Shown here in pieces: positions 1-8,067 of a stretch of DNA of 64,000 nucleotides. How positions within the stretch are numbered: position 1 is the stretch's first letter; every line of letters starts with the position of its first letter. This DNA is from Cohnella abietis. GTDB taxonomy: Bacteria; Bacillota; Bacilli; Paenibacillales; Paenibacillaceae. The stretch covers positions 6,041,001-6,105,000 of the forward strand of contig NZ_AP019400.1 in assembly GCF_004295585.1 (NCBI RefSeq), given 5' to 3'. Made by a program: the position numbers and the translations under genes. The notes beneath the pieces were generated by a model that was not told the origin of the DNA, made no database searches, and saw only the letters and a list, made by a program, of their open reading frames with translations.

Positions 1-985
1 AAAGCCCAGGATAAATGGGAGCAAGACCTAATCCTATAAGAATAATCCCTATGAGAGAAACTGTATCCGGTAAAGGAAGTAGAAGAAGGATTCCCCCTAC
101 AATAGTTATTAACTGTCCATATCTAATTAAGACACGATTGCTGACCTGGAGCGAAATAAAGCCGGTAATTAACCTCCCTAGAGTAATTCCAGCATAATAC
201 AAAGATATCCATTCGGCAGCACTCTTAGCTGTCATTTCCCGCGGACCAACCAGATAACTGGCTCCCCATAGTCCTATGGTCATCTCCACGCCACAATAAA
301 ATAGAAAAGCGACTAGAGTAGGTTTCACACCTTTGATTTGTAGGATATTTACCTTCGTTACAGTTGAATCGACCAGCTCACGATCTGGTTTATTTGGAGT
401 TCCACTCATTCTTGAACGTTCTTCATCACGCTTGGCAGCCACACGTTTCCAAAGAGGAAGCGTAACAAGCAATATAACAACGAGTGAAAACTGAACAATG
501 GCTACCGCAACATATCCTCCCCTCCAGAAGTCGTTATCCCCTATATAGCCTGACATTACGATTGGACCCATTGTAGCCCCAACTCCCCAGAAACAATGGA
601 GCCAATTCATATGATGAGCTTTGTAATTTTCAGCTACATAATGATTTAAAGCAGCATCAACAGATCCACCACCGAGTCCAAGAGGAATAGCAAAAATAAT
701 GAGCCACACCATTGAAGGTGAAATTGAAAATCCGAGTAACGCTCCTGCTGTTAATAAACAACTGATTAGAGTTACTTTTCCGGTACCAAGACGTTTCACT
801 ATAGCACCACTAGCTAAACTTGACACGATGGTCCCAGCGGCTATAGTCATTGACACAATTCCCGCCGATCCCATTGATGTCCCTAAGTCCTGCCACATTA
901 CAGGCCAAGCTGATCCAAGCAATGAATCTGGAAGACCAAGGCTGATAAAAGCAAGATATATAATGATTAAAAACCATGTAGCCAT
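1..985 (-). CDS. MFS transporter, 3' end outside the window
   Basis: This is the N-terminal 328 residues of a major facilitator superfamily carrier, read on the minus strand from the ATG at 985 and still open at position 1. The protein is a chain of hydrophobic segments. It starts MATWFLIIIYLAFISLGLPD, has a glycine-rich stretch (IPLGLGGGSVDAALNHY) that commonly lies between helices in sugar-type carriers, and reaches GLAPIYPGL, a motif typical of the second half of FucP/YbjJ-like MFS proteins. Substrate unknown. It is the last visible gene of a minus-strand cluster with two acetyltransferases and a MATE exporter, 73 bp after the preceding stop. Family call is firm; export or import is not decidable. 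Confidence 0.85.
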   Translation of the reverse strand, partial: MATWFLIIIYLAFISLGLPDSLLGSAWPVMWQDLGTSMGSAGIVSMTIAAGTIVSSLASGAIVKRLGTGKVTLISCLLTAGALLGFSISPSMVWLIIFAIPLGLGGGSVDAALNHYVAENYKAHHMNWLHCFWGVGATMGPIVMSGYIGDNDFWRGGYVAVAIVQFSLVVILLVTLPLWKRVAAKRDEERSRMSGTPNKPDRELVDSTVTKVNILQIKGVKPTLVAFLFYCGVEMTIGLWGASYLVGPREMTAKSAAEWISLYYAGITLGRLITGFISLQVSNRVLIRYGQLITIVGGILLLLPLPDTVSLIGIILIGLGLAPIYPGL

Positions 986-1057
986 ATTATTTCCCCTTAA
1001 ATTGAAGCAATGTATAACTTGCCAATCATCGTTAAATGAATCTCTTTCATTACGTGT

Positions 1058-1708
1058 TTAGGACTCTAAATCCGGAATCACACGGCAATCTGCCAACACT
1101 TCCGGTTTAAACTCCATACTGTCCGCTTGTGTAATCTGGCGAATTACTCTGCATGGAACACCTGCAGCAAAGGAGCCTTCTGGGATATCTTGAGTCACCA
1201 CACTACCCGCTCCTATAACGCATCCGTCTCCAATCGTAACACCGCCGCATACCGTTACATTCGCTGAGAGCCACACATCGTTTCCGATCGTCACAGGCTT
1301 GGCGTAGCATAGCGACTTAAGATCACCATTTTGATCAATCATCTGCCTGCGTTCAGAGGCGATGAACGGATGAATGGGTGTAACAATCGTTACATTAGGC
1401 CCAAAGCTGACATTATTCCCAATCGTAACCTTTGCATCGTCCTGTACGGTAAGATTGTAGTTGCCAAAGAAGTGATTTCCGATTTCTGTGTGAACCCCGT
1501 AATGAAAGAAGATAGGCCCCTGAATGAAGCTACGTTCCCCCAGCTTGCCAAGCAGCTGTTCAAGTATCTCTTTGCGTTCCTCTGTCTGTTCCTCAAAAGT
1601 GCGACTATATTGACTGCTAAGGTTATGTGCACGAAGCTTTATCGCCTTTAACTCAGGATTACCAGGACTAAATAAAATTCCCTTAAAAATCCGTTCTTCT
1701 TCAGTCAT
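1058..1708 (-). CDS. Sugar O-acetyltransferase, maa/LacA type
   Basis: A 216-residue left-handed beta-helix acetyltransferase that would move acetyl from acetyl-CoA to a sugar or similar hydroxyl. The N-terminal ~60 residues resemble the maltose-acetyltransferase cap. After that come hexapeptide repeats (VTIGNNVSFGPNVTIVT, VTIGNDVWLSANVTV, VTIGDGCVIGAGSVVT). The TPIHP stretch supplies the likely catalytic histidine, and the end (GVPCRVIRQI) is the usual family C-terminus. It is 40 bp downstream of a second, related acetyltransferase, so the pair probably arose by duplication and is co-transcribed. The natural acceptor cannot be read from sequence. Confidence 0.88.
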   Translation of the reverse strand: MTEEERIFKGILFSPGNPELKAIKLRAHNLSSQYSRTFEEQTEERKEILEQLLGKLGERSFIQGPIFFHYGVHTEIGNHFFGNYNLTVQDDAKVTIGNNVSFGPNVTIVTPIHPFIASERRQMIDQNGDLKSLCYAKPVTIGNDVWLSANVTVCGGVTIGDGCVIGAGSVVTQDIPEGSFAAGVPCRVIRQITQADSMEFKPEVLADCRVIPDLES

Positions 1709-1748
1709 ATTTTCATCTCCAATTTATTCGATCGAAACAATACTATTT

Positions 1749-2378
1749 TTACCATTCCACCTGATCAAAACGCATGTTTTTGTAATAAAAGATTTTGTCT
1801 TGATCCGTAATCTCTCGGAGGACTTTGCAGGGATTACCGACTGCTATTACATTGGCTGGAACATCTTTAGTTACTACACTTCCTCCCCCAATGACGCTTC
1901 CCTTTCCGATCGTAACACCCGGTAAAATGATTGCGCCGCCACCGATCCAAACGCCATCCTCTATAATGACCGGTAAGGCAAACATTCCACCTTCTTTGCG
2001 CTTTTCCGGGTGTACTGGATGGTTGGTCACAGCAATCGTTACATTTGGACCAAACATTACGTCATTTCCGATCGTAACCTTATAGTCATCAACAACCGTT
2101 AAATTAAAGTTGATATACACATTATTACCTACCGTAGTATTCGACCCGTAGGACATACGGATTGGGGGCTCCATCCATACATTTTCACCCATGCTCCCAA
2201 ACAGCTGTTTCATCAGAATTTTCCGTCCATCCAGATCATCGGGATGCAATTGATTAATTTCGTAGCACAGAGTTTTGCCACGCTGGCGTGCACGAGATAG
2301 AGCAGCAGCTTCCTCTGGGTAATTAGAATCGTGATCGGTGAACAATTGACCGTTCTTCATTCGCTCTTGAATATTCAT
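1749..2378 (-). CDS. Sugar O-acetyltransferase, maa/LacA type (paralogue)
   Basis: A 209-residue hexapeptide-repeat acetyltransferase. It has the MaA cap in residues ~1-60 (MKNGQLFTDHDSNYPEEAAA), the beta-helix core (VTIGNDVMFGPNVTIAVTNH, then VTIGKGSVIGGGSVVTKDVP) and the usual C-terminal AVGNPCKVLREI. The histidine in TNHPVHPEKR is the expected catalytic base. It is closer to classical maltose/galactoside acetyltransferases than its neighbour at 1058-1708, whose cap is more diverged. It sits 38 bp after the MATE exporter gene on the same strand, which suggests one transcript. Acetylation and export of the same compound is a possible link, but that is inference. Confidence 0.9.
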   Translation of the reverse strand: MNIQERMKNGQLFTDHDSNYPEEAAALSRARQRGKTLCYEINQLHPDDLDGRKILMKQLFGSMGENVWMEPPIRMSYGSNTTVGNNVYINFNLTVVDDYKVTIGNDVMFGPNVTIAVTNHPVHPEKRKEGGMFALPVIIEDGVWIGGGAIILPGVTIGKGSVIGGGSVVTKDVPANVIAVGNPCKVLREITDQDKIFYYKNMRFDQVEW

Positions 2379-2416
2379 TCATTAGTCTCCTCTGGATATG
2401 ACTTATACCAATTTCT

Positions 2417-3802
2417 TTAATGAGCTTGTTCAAAGTTTCTTGTAATATTGTTCAACCATTTGTATTGACGATATCTGATATAAGAAACAGGAAGCTTAAC
2501 GACCTCATCCAAGCTAATTACGAGATACAACACGATGGGAGGTACTTGGTAAACAAAAGCACATAAGTAACCAAGTGGCAATATTATGCCCCACATCACA
2601 ACCGTATCGCACCAAAACCCAAATTTAGAATCGCCGCCAGCAGTAAATATACCCGCAATGATCGTGGCATTCATCGATTTGGCAATACAATAAAAAGCAC
2701 TGATATACAGCATGCCATCCAAGTAATTTTGTGCAGTAGTATTCAGGCTCACGATGGAGAAAACAAGTGGTTTTAGCGCCAAAATCGTGCAGCCAGCAAT
2801 AAATCCAAAAACTAAAGCGTACAGGCTCATCCTGTTACCCGCATGCTTCGCTTTCTCAATCTCACCCTGCCCCAAGTATTTACCAATTAATACAGATCCA
2901 CCGCTGGCAATACCTCCACATAGTACAACAGCCAGATTTTTGACCATAGATGCCACGGAGTTAGCTGCAACCATGTCAGAGCTTACATGACCGATAATGG
3001 CGGCTGTCGCAGTTAAAGCAATGCCCCAGACCATATAATTGCCTAGGATAGGCAAGGTGTATTTCCAGAAATCTTTTAACAAATTAATCTGGCTGCCTTT
3101 AGGTGTAGGAAGCCGGAAGCGAATCGTCCCTCTGGTAACGGAATGTACAATGCAGCAGGCAAGTTCAATGAAACGAGCTAAAACCGTTGAAAGGGCAACA
3201 GCCGCAACCGCGAGCTTAGGCATCGTCGGAAAGAGAAAAAAGATGCAGATTGCATTGAACAATATGTTCAAAATTAAGCATATTGAGCTAATTGAAGCAC
3301 TCAGTCGTGCTTTTTCCATGCTTCTAATTACGGTGAGATACATCTGTGAAAGACCCATTGCAATATACGAGAAAGAAATCATTTGTAAAAACCTTGAACC
3401 ATATTCTATTAATTCGTTATCCTTTGTAAAAAATCGCATTAGCGTTTCCGGAGCAAAGAACGTAACTGAAAAAAATATAACAGAGATACATAGCGAGAAT
3501 GTGCAAGCTATACTGAGAACGCGCTGTATCGTTTCTAGATCTTTCTTGCCCCAATACTGCGCAGTAAGAACACCCGCTCCTGTTGCCATTCCCATGTAAA
3601 ACAAGGTCAACGCAAAGGTAATTTGTCCTGCGAGCGATACAGCCGACATCGCAGTTTGGCTAATCATGCCCACCATGACCACATCTATTGAAATGACCAA
3701 AGCTGAGATCAGATTTTGCAATGCAATGGGAATAACGAGAGTCATAAGCTCCCGATTAAAATCACGGTTCATGGGTGCTGTTAGTTGCATAGGATTTTTC
3801 AC
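2417..3802 (-). CDS. MATE family efflux transporter
   Basis: A 461-residue integral membrane protein with about twelve hydrophobic helices in two similar halves, as in MATE (NorM/DinF) exporters that swap Na+ or H+ for drugs or metabolites. Typical stretches are LVIPIALQNLISALVISIDV near the start, a second-half repeat beginning FWKYTLPILGNYMVWGIALT, and AGGDSKFGFWCDTVVMWGI in the late helices. It is the first gene of the minus-strand cluster and is divergent from an AraC-family regulator, so the 3803-3930 gap should hold both promoters. The start is probably the GTG at 3802; an ATG four codons in is also possible. Confidence 0.9.
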   Translation of the reverse strand: MKNPMQLTAPMNRDFNRELMTLVIPIALQNLISALVISIDVVMVGMISQTAMSAVSLAGQITFALTLFYMGMATGAGVLTAQYWGKKDLETIQRVLSIACTFSLCISVIFFSVTFFAPETLMRFFTKDNELIEYGSRFLQMISFSYIAMGLSQMYLTVIRSMEKARLSASISSICLILNILFNAICIFFLFPTMPKLAVAAVALSTVLARFIELACCIVHSVTRGTIRFRLPTPKGSQINLLKDFWKYTLPILGNYMVWGIALTATAAIIGHVSSDMVAANSVASMVKNLAVVLCGGIASGGSVLIGKYLGQGEIEKAKHAGNRMSLYALVFGFIAGCTILALKPLVFSIVSLNTTAQNYLDGMLYISAFYCIAKSMNATIIAGIFTAGGDSKFGFWCDTVVMWGIILPLGYLCAFVYQVPPIVLYLVISLDEVVKLPVSYIRYRQYKWLNNITRNFEQAH

Positions 3803-3930
3803 CTTATTCTACCCTCTCTCCTTCCTGTCAAAAATTGAATGATATCAATATAGAACAAAATTTTTGTCCAATCTATTAAAATTGACTATATTATTATAAG
3901 AATCGTATATAGATCAAAGGAGTGTTCAAC

Positions 3931-4812
3931 TTGATTAAAAACTTAGAGGTGTTTTCGGATTTATCGGAACGCTTGAATTATAATCTTCCTGATTTGCCCC
4001 TTTATGTTCGTAAAGGAAGCTTGAATCAATTTAATAATTATGCTGCTGCAGCGCATTGGCACTTAGATATAGAGTTCATTTATGTTCTGAAAGGAGCAAT
4101 GGATTTTTCTGTTAACGGACATATTACTCGCATAGAACAAGGGCATGGAATTTTCGTGAATAGCCGCCGAATACATTTTGGTTTCTCCCATAATCATTTC
4201 GATTGTTTATTCATAGTTGTTGTCATTCACCCCGCCCTTCTTGGCGAAGGTGTATCCCCACTTCAAACCTATTGGAACGAAAAATTCAGTCAAACCACAG
4301 ACGACTTTGTATTACTCACAAACCATGTTGCCTGGCAACAGAGCATATTGCTGTCTCTTCAAGCGATTTATGATGAAATGCACGATAGCCATTCCCCAAA
4401 TCCGCTTAGCCTCGCTTCACAAGCTTTAGCTTTATGTGCCTTAACCGGAGATCACCTACAACGGAAGGTAGGGCAATCTGAAGACATAAATTTGTGGACA
4501 AATGTTCAGAAAATGACCCATTTCATCCGCCAGCACTACGAGAAAAAAATAACGCTAGAGGATATAGCATCGGCGGGAACTGTTTGCAAGAGTCGCTGCT
4601 GCACATTGTTTAATAAGTTTGTAGGTCAAACCCCTAACACGTATCTAACTAGATATCGAATTCAAAAAAGCTGTGAAATGCTGAAGGAAACAAAACGATC
4701 AATAAGCGAAATAGCACTGGCTTGTGGTTTCCAAAGCGGTAGTTACTTCACATCTATTTTCCGAAAACAGCTTGGTTTGGTGCCACAAGATTATCGAAAA
4801 CAATCAAAATGA
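3931..4812 (+). CDS. AraC-family transcriptional regulator
   Basis: About 293 residues. The N-terminal half is a cupin-like sensor (AHWHLDIEFIYVLKGAMDF then GHGIFVNSRRIH), and the last ~95 residues carry two helix-turn-helices (ITLEDIASAGTVCKSRCC and ISEIALACGFQSGSYFTSIF) with the usual PQDYRK end. I prefer the TTG at 3931 because AAAGGAG at 3916-3922 lies 8 bases upstream. The in-frame GTG at 3922 overlaps that ribosome site. A cysteine cluster (CKSRCC) in the first DNA-binding helix is unusual. It is divergent from the MATE/acetyltransferase/MFS cluster and likely controls it. Confidence 0.88.
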   Translation: MIKNLEVFSDLSERLNYNLPDLPLYVRKGSLNQFNNYAAAAHWHLDIEFIYVLKGAMDFSVNGHITRIEQGHGIFVNSRRIHFGFSHNHFDCLFIVVVIHPALLGEGVSPLQTYWNEKFSQTTDDFVLLTNHVAWQQSILLSLQAIYDEMHDSHSPNPLSLASQALALCALTGDHLQRKVGQSEDINLWTNVQKMTHFIRQHYEKKITLEDIASAGTVCKSRCCTLFNKFVGQTPNTYLTRYRIQKSCEMLKETKRSISEIALACGFQSGSYFTSIFRKQLGLVPQDYRKQSK

Positions 4813-4836
4813 AGGTATTTAGTAAGTGCGCATGAG

Positions 4837-5613
4837 TTATTCAGTCATTCCTTCTTCTGAAACAATTAACAACTCAACGTTGTTCTGTTGAAGAATCTCT
4901 ACAAAAGCCTGTTCAGGCTGTTTATCCGTTATCAGCAAGTCAATGGCTTCAAGCCCACAGACTCGATAGAACATTTGTGTCCCGAATTTCGTATGGTCGG
5001 CTAACACGACAATTTGCTTTGCTCGTTTAATCATCTCACGTTTAACAAACCCATCCTCTTCATTCAGGTAAAAGAGTCCATCAGGTGTAATGCCACAAGC
5101 CCCAAGAAACAATTTGTCTACTTGATAATCCCTTAGTTTGTCGATTGTCGATTGTCCAAATAAGAACCTATGCTGAGGATGCAATTCTCCCCCAAGAAGA
5201 TACGTTCGAACAGCAGGCTTCTTGGAGAGTACATCCGCATTATCGATTGAATTTGTAACAACGACTACATTAGTAGAAGTAAGATGTTCGGCAGCAAATT
5301 GGACCGTCGTTGAAGCATCCATCAGAATGAAGTCGCCATCGTTAACAAGAGAGGCCGCAAAAACCCCGATCCTATGCTTCTCTTCTGATTCACGTACCAG
5401 ACGTTCTCTGTATTCATGAACCTCATTCGCTTGTTTAGGGAGAATGGCTCCTCCATGCGTTCTGATGACTTGACCGATCTCTTCCATCCTTAAAAGGTCA
5501 CGGCGAGCCGTGTCACGGGATACTCCGAAAAGATTGCAAATGTCCTGAATGCTAACACGCCCATGCTGCTTTATATAATCAACAATTTTGTTGAGACGTT
5601 CTTCCTGATACAT
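4837..5613 (-). CDS. DeoR-family transcriptional repressor
   Basis: A 258-residue DeoR/GlpR-type regulator. Residues ~1-57 form the winged helix (VSIQDICNLFGVSRDTARRD), followed by the hallmark THGGAIL linker. The rest is the sugar-phosphate-binding DeoRC domain (DFILMDASTTVQFAAEHL, LLGGELHPQHRFLFG, FLGACGITPDGLFY). Such proteins usually bind a phosphorylated sugar and repress a neighbouring catabolic operon. Here no sugar operon is adjacent; the divergent neighbour is a short PhyH-like protein. A perfect 8-4-8 palindrome upstream at 5647-5666 is the obvious operator candidate for self-control. Confidence 0.92.
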   Translation of the reverse strand: MYQEERLNKIVDYIKQHGRVSIQDICNLFGVSRDTARRDLLRMEEIGQVIRTHGGAILPKQANEVHEYRERLVRESEEKHRIGVFAASLVNDGDFILMDASTTVQFAAEHLTSTNVVVVTNSIDNADVLSKKPAVRTYLLGGELHPQHRFLFGQSTIDKLRDYQVDKLFLGACGITPDGLFYLNEEDGFVKREMIKRAKQIVVLADHTKFGTQMFYRVCGLEAIDLLITDKQPEQAFVEILQQNNVELLIVSEEGMTE

Positions 5614-5646
5614 TGTACCCTCACCACCAATTGCAGATATTTAAGT

Positions 5647-5666
5647 ACTTATAAGCCATTATAAGT
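5647..5666. promoter_or_regulatory. Palindromic operator candidate for the DeoR regulator
   Basis: ACTTATAA-GCCA-TTATAAGT is a perfect inverted repeat with 8-bp arms, 34 bp upstream of the DeoR start and in the divergent gap to 5804. Position and symmetry suggest an operator; no experimental support. Confidence 0.5.
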
Positions 5667-5803
5667 GTTTATCATGCAATTACAACTTGTTTTTTTAAGG
5701 CATCATCTGCTACACTGATCACAACTTCTTAAAAACTTGATAAGCATAGTGCTCTTTTTCCTTACAGTTCAATATGCATTGTGATGAAAGGTAGGAGAAT
5801 ACA

Positions 5804-6343
5804 TTGGACATACCGAAAATAAAGGATGTTTCCAGTTGGGGGCAACACGGATTTGTTGTTTATCCCAAAGCTGTGACTCACTTTTATGTTCTCCGTTATC
5901 TGCAATGGCTGATAAGTGGCGGAACGAATGCCGCGTATTCCACTCATCATCAATCGTTATGGGATATTCGAATGTATGAGCCTGTCTATAATGCCTTCAG
6001 CGAAGTTCTAGGTGAGCAGGCATTAATGGTTAGTCTCGATCCGAGCGAGACTAATCAAATTCGAGGAAGGATATGTCTGCAAACAGAGATAATGATTCAT
6101 AAAGGCAACAGTCCTCAGAGGATTAATAAGTGCGATCTCATTATTTTCGATGCGGAAAGATGTCATCTTGACCTTGATTTAGACTTCGATTCATTTTGGC
6201 TCCCCCTGACCATGATCCCCGCTAACAAATTCGATGACGTGACCAAACAAGAAAGAGTGCAGTATTGGCATGCGAAACCGTTTTGGACATACCTCTCCCC
6301 ATTAGGATGCAAATTGTTAGGACTCGAATCTTGGGAAACTTGA
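5804..6343 (+). CDS. Short phytanoyl-CoA dioxygenase (PhyH)-like protein, core apparently missing
   Basis: 179 residues from a TTG start with AGGTAGGAG upstream. The N-terminus (WGQHGFVVYPKAV), a middle block (LWDIRMYEPVYNAFSEVLGE, then ALMVSLD) and the C-terminus (YWHAKPFWTYLSPLGCKLLG) resemble blocks of bacterial PhyH-family Fe(II)/2-oxoglutarate oxygenases, whose ends often read LTPLGRKLLG. The family is usually well over 250 residues. The segment that should hold the HxD...H metal ligands and the 2-oxoglutarate arginine is compressed here and no clear HxD is visible, so it is probably not an active oxygenase. Resemblance was judged by eye. It is divergent from the DeoR regulator. Confidence 0.6.
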   Translation: MDIPKIKDVSSWGQHGFVVYPKAVTHFYVLRYLQWLISGGTNAAYSTHHQSLWDIRMYEPVYNAFSEVLGEQALMVSLDPSETNQIRGRICLQTEIMIHKGNSPQRINKCDLIIFDAERCHLDLDLDFDSFWLPLTMIPANKFDDVTKQERVQYWHAKPFWTYLSPLGCKLLGLESWET

Positions 6344-6376
6344 TAATGAAGTGGATTCAAAGCGCTTTAAAAAATA

Positions 6377-6420
6377 CAGCGGCGTCTGGAACATTAAAAA
6401 CAATGTTCTAGACGCCGCTG
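6377..6420 (-). terminator. Terminator of the biotin operon
   Basis: A 19-bp nearly perfect stem (CAGCGGCGTCT... paired with AGACGCCGCTG) and a 6-nt loop, followed on the minus strand by TATTTTTTAAA. It lies 12 bp past the bioC stop and may also limit read-through from the plus-strand gene. Confidence 0.85.
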
Positions 6421-6431
6421 CCGTAATTGGG

Positions 6432-7289
6432 CTAAGATGCTTGGATCAATAGAAGGTCATAGCTAGCAGCAACACCTCCCTGTATGCTGAACTTCCCCTC
6501 GTATTCCTTATACATGCTGGCGAACAGTCGTCGCGAGCTGAGACCACGTATAGTAACAGCCTCAGAAGTACTGGCTCCCATCGCTTTTACCGTGTGAAGA
6601 AAATCTCTTGCTGAAGCATACTTTTCCGTATGAATCGAGCTTTCTGATTGGATACTTGAAAATCCCGATTCCTTGAGCACGCTGTTCCATTCATTTGGCG
6701 ATAGAAACCGCAGTCCGTGCCGCTGCGGCTCCATTCCATTGGCTCGATAAACTTCATTGAAAGCCTTATGCATCTCGCAAAATGTATCAGGCCCGAATGT
6801 CGTGAATATGAGCGCGCCTCCAGGACGAAGCATCCGCCGAAGGTGACCAAGTGTTTGCTTAGGATTGCTCAGCCATTGAAAGCAGGCGTTGGAGACGATG
6901 AGATCAAACGAGGATGTCGGAGCATTTTCCGCCCACATTTCAACATCAGCATGAAGAAAACGTAAACGATCCGGAGTCATTTTTCTAATGCGATTAAAGT
7001 TCGCTTCATCTAATAGGACACGTTGTTCAGCCAATTGGATCATCGCGGGCGCAATATCAATTGCAGTAATGCTCGCACTGGGCCATTCCGTGACTAGAAT
7101 CTCGGTCAGCGCCCCCGTGCCGCAGCCGATCTCAACAATGTGGGGCCCGGCTATGTTACTTTTGTTCTTCCACCCTAAGAAAGATTTTGCAAGCCGATCT
7201 GACATCAAACGCTGAACATGAGCGTGAGCGTCATACGAATTGGCACTACGGTTAAATTGACGTCGGATATCACTTATCCTGCTGCTCAT
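6432..7289 (-). CDS. bioC: Malonyl-ACP O-methyltransferase BioC
   Basis: An SAM-dependent methyltransferase that would methylate the free carboxyl of malonyl-ACP so that fatty-acid enzymes can build the pimeloyl chain of biotin. It opens with the typical BioC sequence (RQFNRSANSYDAHAHVQ). SAM motif I is VEIGCGTGALTEIL, followed by ITAIDIAPAMI and FDLIVSNACFQWL; LRPGGALIFTTFG is the post-IV strand. I start it at the ATG at 7289 (286 residues), where AGGAG precedes at a proper distance; an ATG at 7310 is in frame but has no such site. It overlaps the end of the hydrolase gene by 20 bp and is the last gene of the operon. Confidence 0.92.
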   Translation of the reverse strand: MSSRISDIRRQFNRSANSYDAHAHVQRLMSDRLAKSFLGWKNKSNIAGPHIVEIGCGTGALTEILVTEWPSASITAIDIAPAMIQLAEQRVLLDEANFNRIRKMTPDRLRFLHADVEMWAENAPTSSFDLIVSNACFQWLSNPKQTLGHLRRMLRPGGALIFTTFGPDTFCEMHKAFNEVYRANGMEPQRHGLRFLSPNEWNSVLKESGFSSIQSESSIHTEKYASARDFLHTVKAMGASTSEAVTIRGLSSRRLFASMYKEYEGKFSIQGGVAASYDLLLIQAS

Positions 7290-8067
7290 GCCACCATCTC
7301 CTAAGTTCATTAGCTATTTGGTCTTCCCTTCCTAAGAACGGGGCATGCCCGCAGGCAGGTATCGTCAATAGCTTTGCTTTTGGTAACTGGGCGATAAGCT
7401 CCAATGCAGCGCCATAAGGACAAATACTATCCTCAGTCCCGTGCACAAGAAATACTGGACAAGTGATGCTCTTCAGCTGAGACAAGCATTCCTCGCTTCG
7501 CAAGACTTGAAGACCTGCGATTAGCGCTGGGTTTGTCCAGCTACCGATTGAGGGAAGACATTCGCCTAGATGAGTCTTCCATTCTGACTCAGTGAACATC
7601 AGCTGTCGGAACTTTGATTCAACGCCTTGCCGATCCTTAACGAGCCCTGTAATCATTTTCCTAACGTATATATCTGCCCAACCGAGGTCAGACTCCTCTT
7701 TGGACCTCGTAAATTGAGCAGTTGCCCCGAACAACACAAGGCCATCAGCGAACCCTTGGATCGCTAGTCTCAGTGCCAGTAAACCTCCGAGAGACCATCC
7801 TCCGATCAACAGTGGACCGTGGAAAGCCTTTGTCCTACAAGCCTCTCCATCCAAATACAGAAGTTTTTTTACTGCTCTTTCAGTCAAGAGCAGCATTTCC
7901 TCTGGAGAATCAGCATCACTGTAATCTACAGAAATATGATGGAAATCCGGAAGTAACTCACGAGTCCGATCGAATATCGTATCCGGCATACTCCATCCGC
8001 ACAGCCATAAAATGGTGCCGCTTGTCTGTGGCTGAGTTTTCACTGAATCAAAATCCAATGTAATCAT
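7270..8067 (-). CDS. bioH: Alpha/beta hydrolase, probable pimeloyl-ACP methyl ester esterase
   Basis: A 265-residue alpha/beta hydrolase lying between bioF and bioC. It has the nucleophile elbow GGWSLGG, an acid region in HGTEDSICPYGAA and the histidine in PACGHAPFLGRED, giving a complete Ser-Asp-His triad. Its place in the operon indicates the BioH/BioG role: removing the methyl ester once the pimeloyl chain is complete. The sequence is far from E. coli BioH, so the symbol is a functional proposal. The start overlaps the bioF stop in an ATGA arrangement, implying translational coupling. Confidence 0.78.
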   Translation of the reverse strand: MITLDFDSVKTQPQTSGTILWLCGWSMPDTIFDRTRELLPDFHHISVDYSDADSPEEMLLLTERAVKKLLYLDGEACRTKAFHGPLLIGGWSLGGLLALRLAIQGFADGLVLFGATAQFTRSKEESDLGWADIYVRKMITGLVKDRQGVESKFRQLMFTESEWKTHLGECLPSIGSWTNPALIAGLQVLRSEECLSQLKSITCPVFLVHGTEDSICPYGAALELIAQLPKAKLLTIPACGHAPFLGREDQIANELRRWWHEQQDK

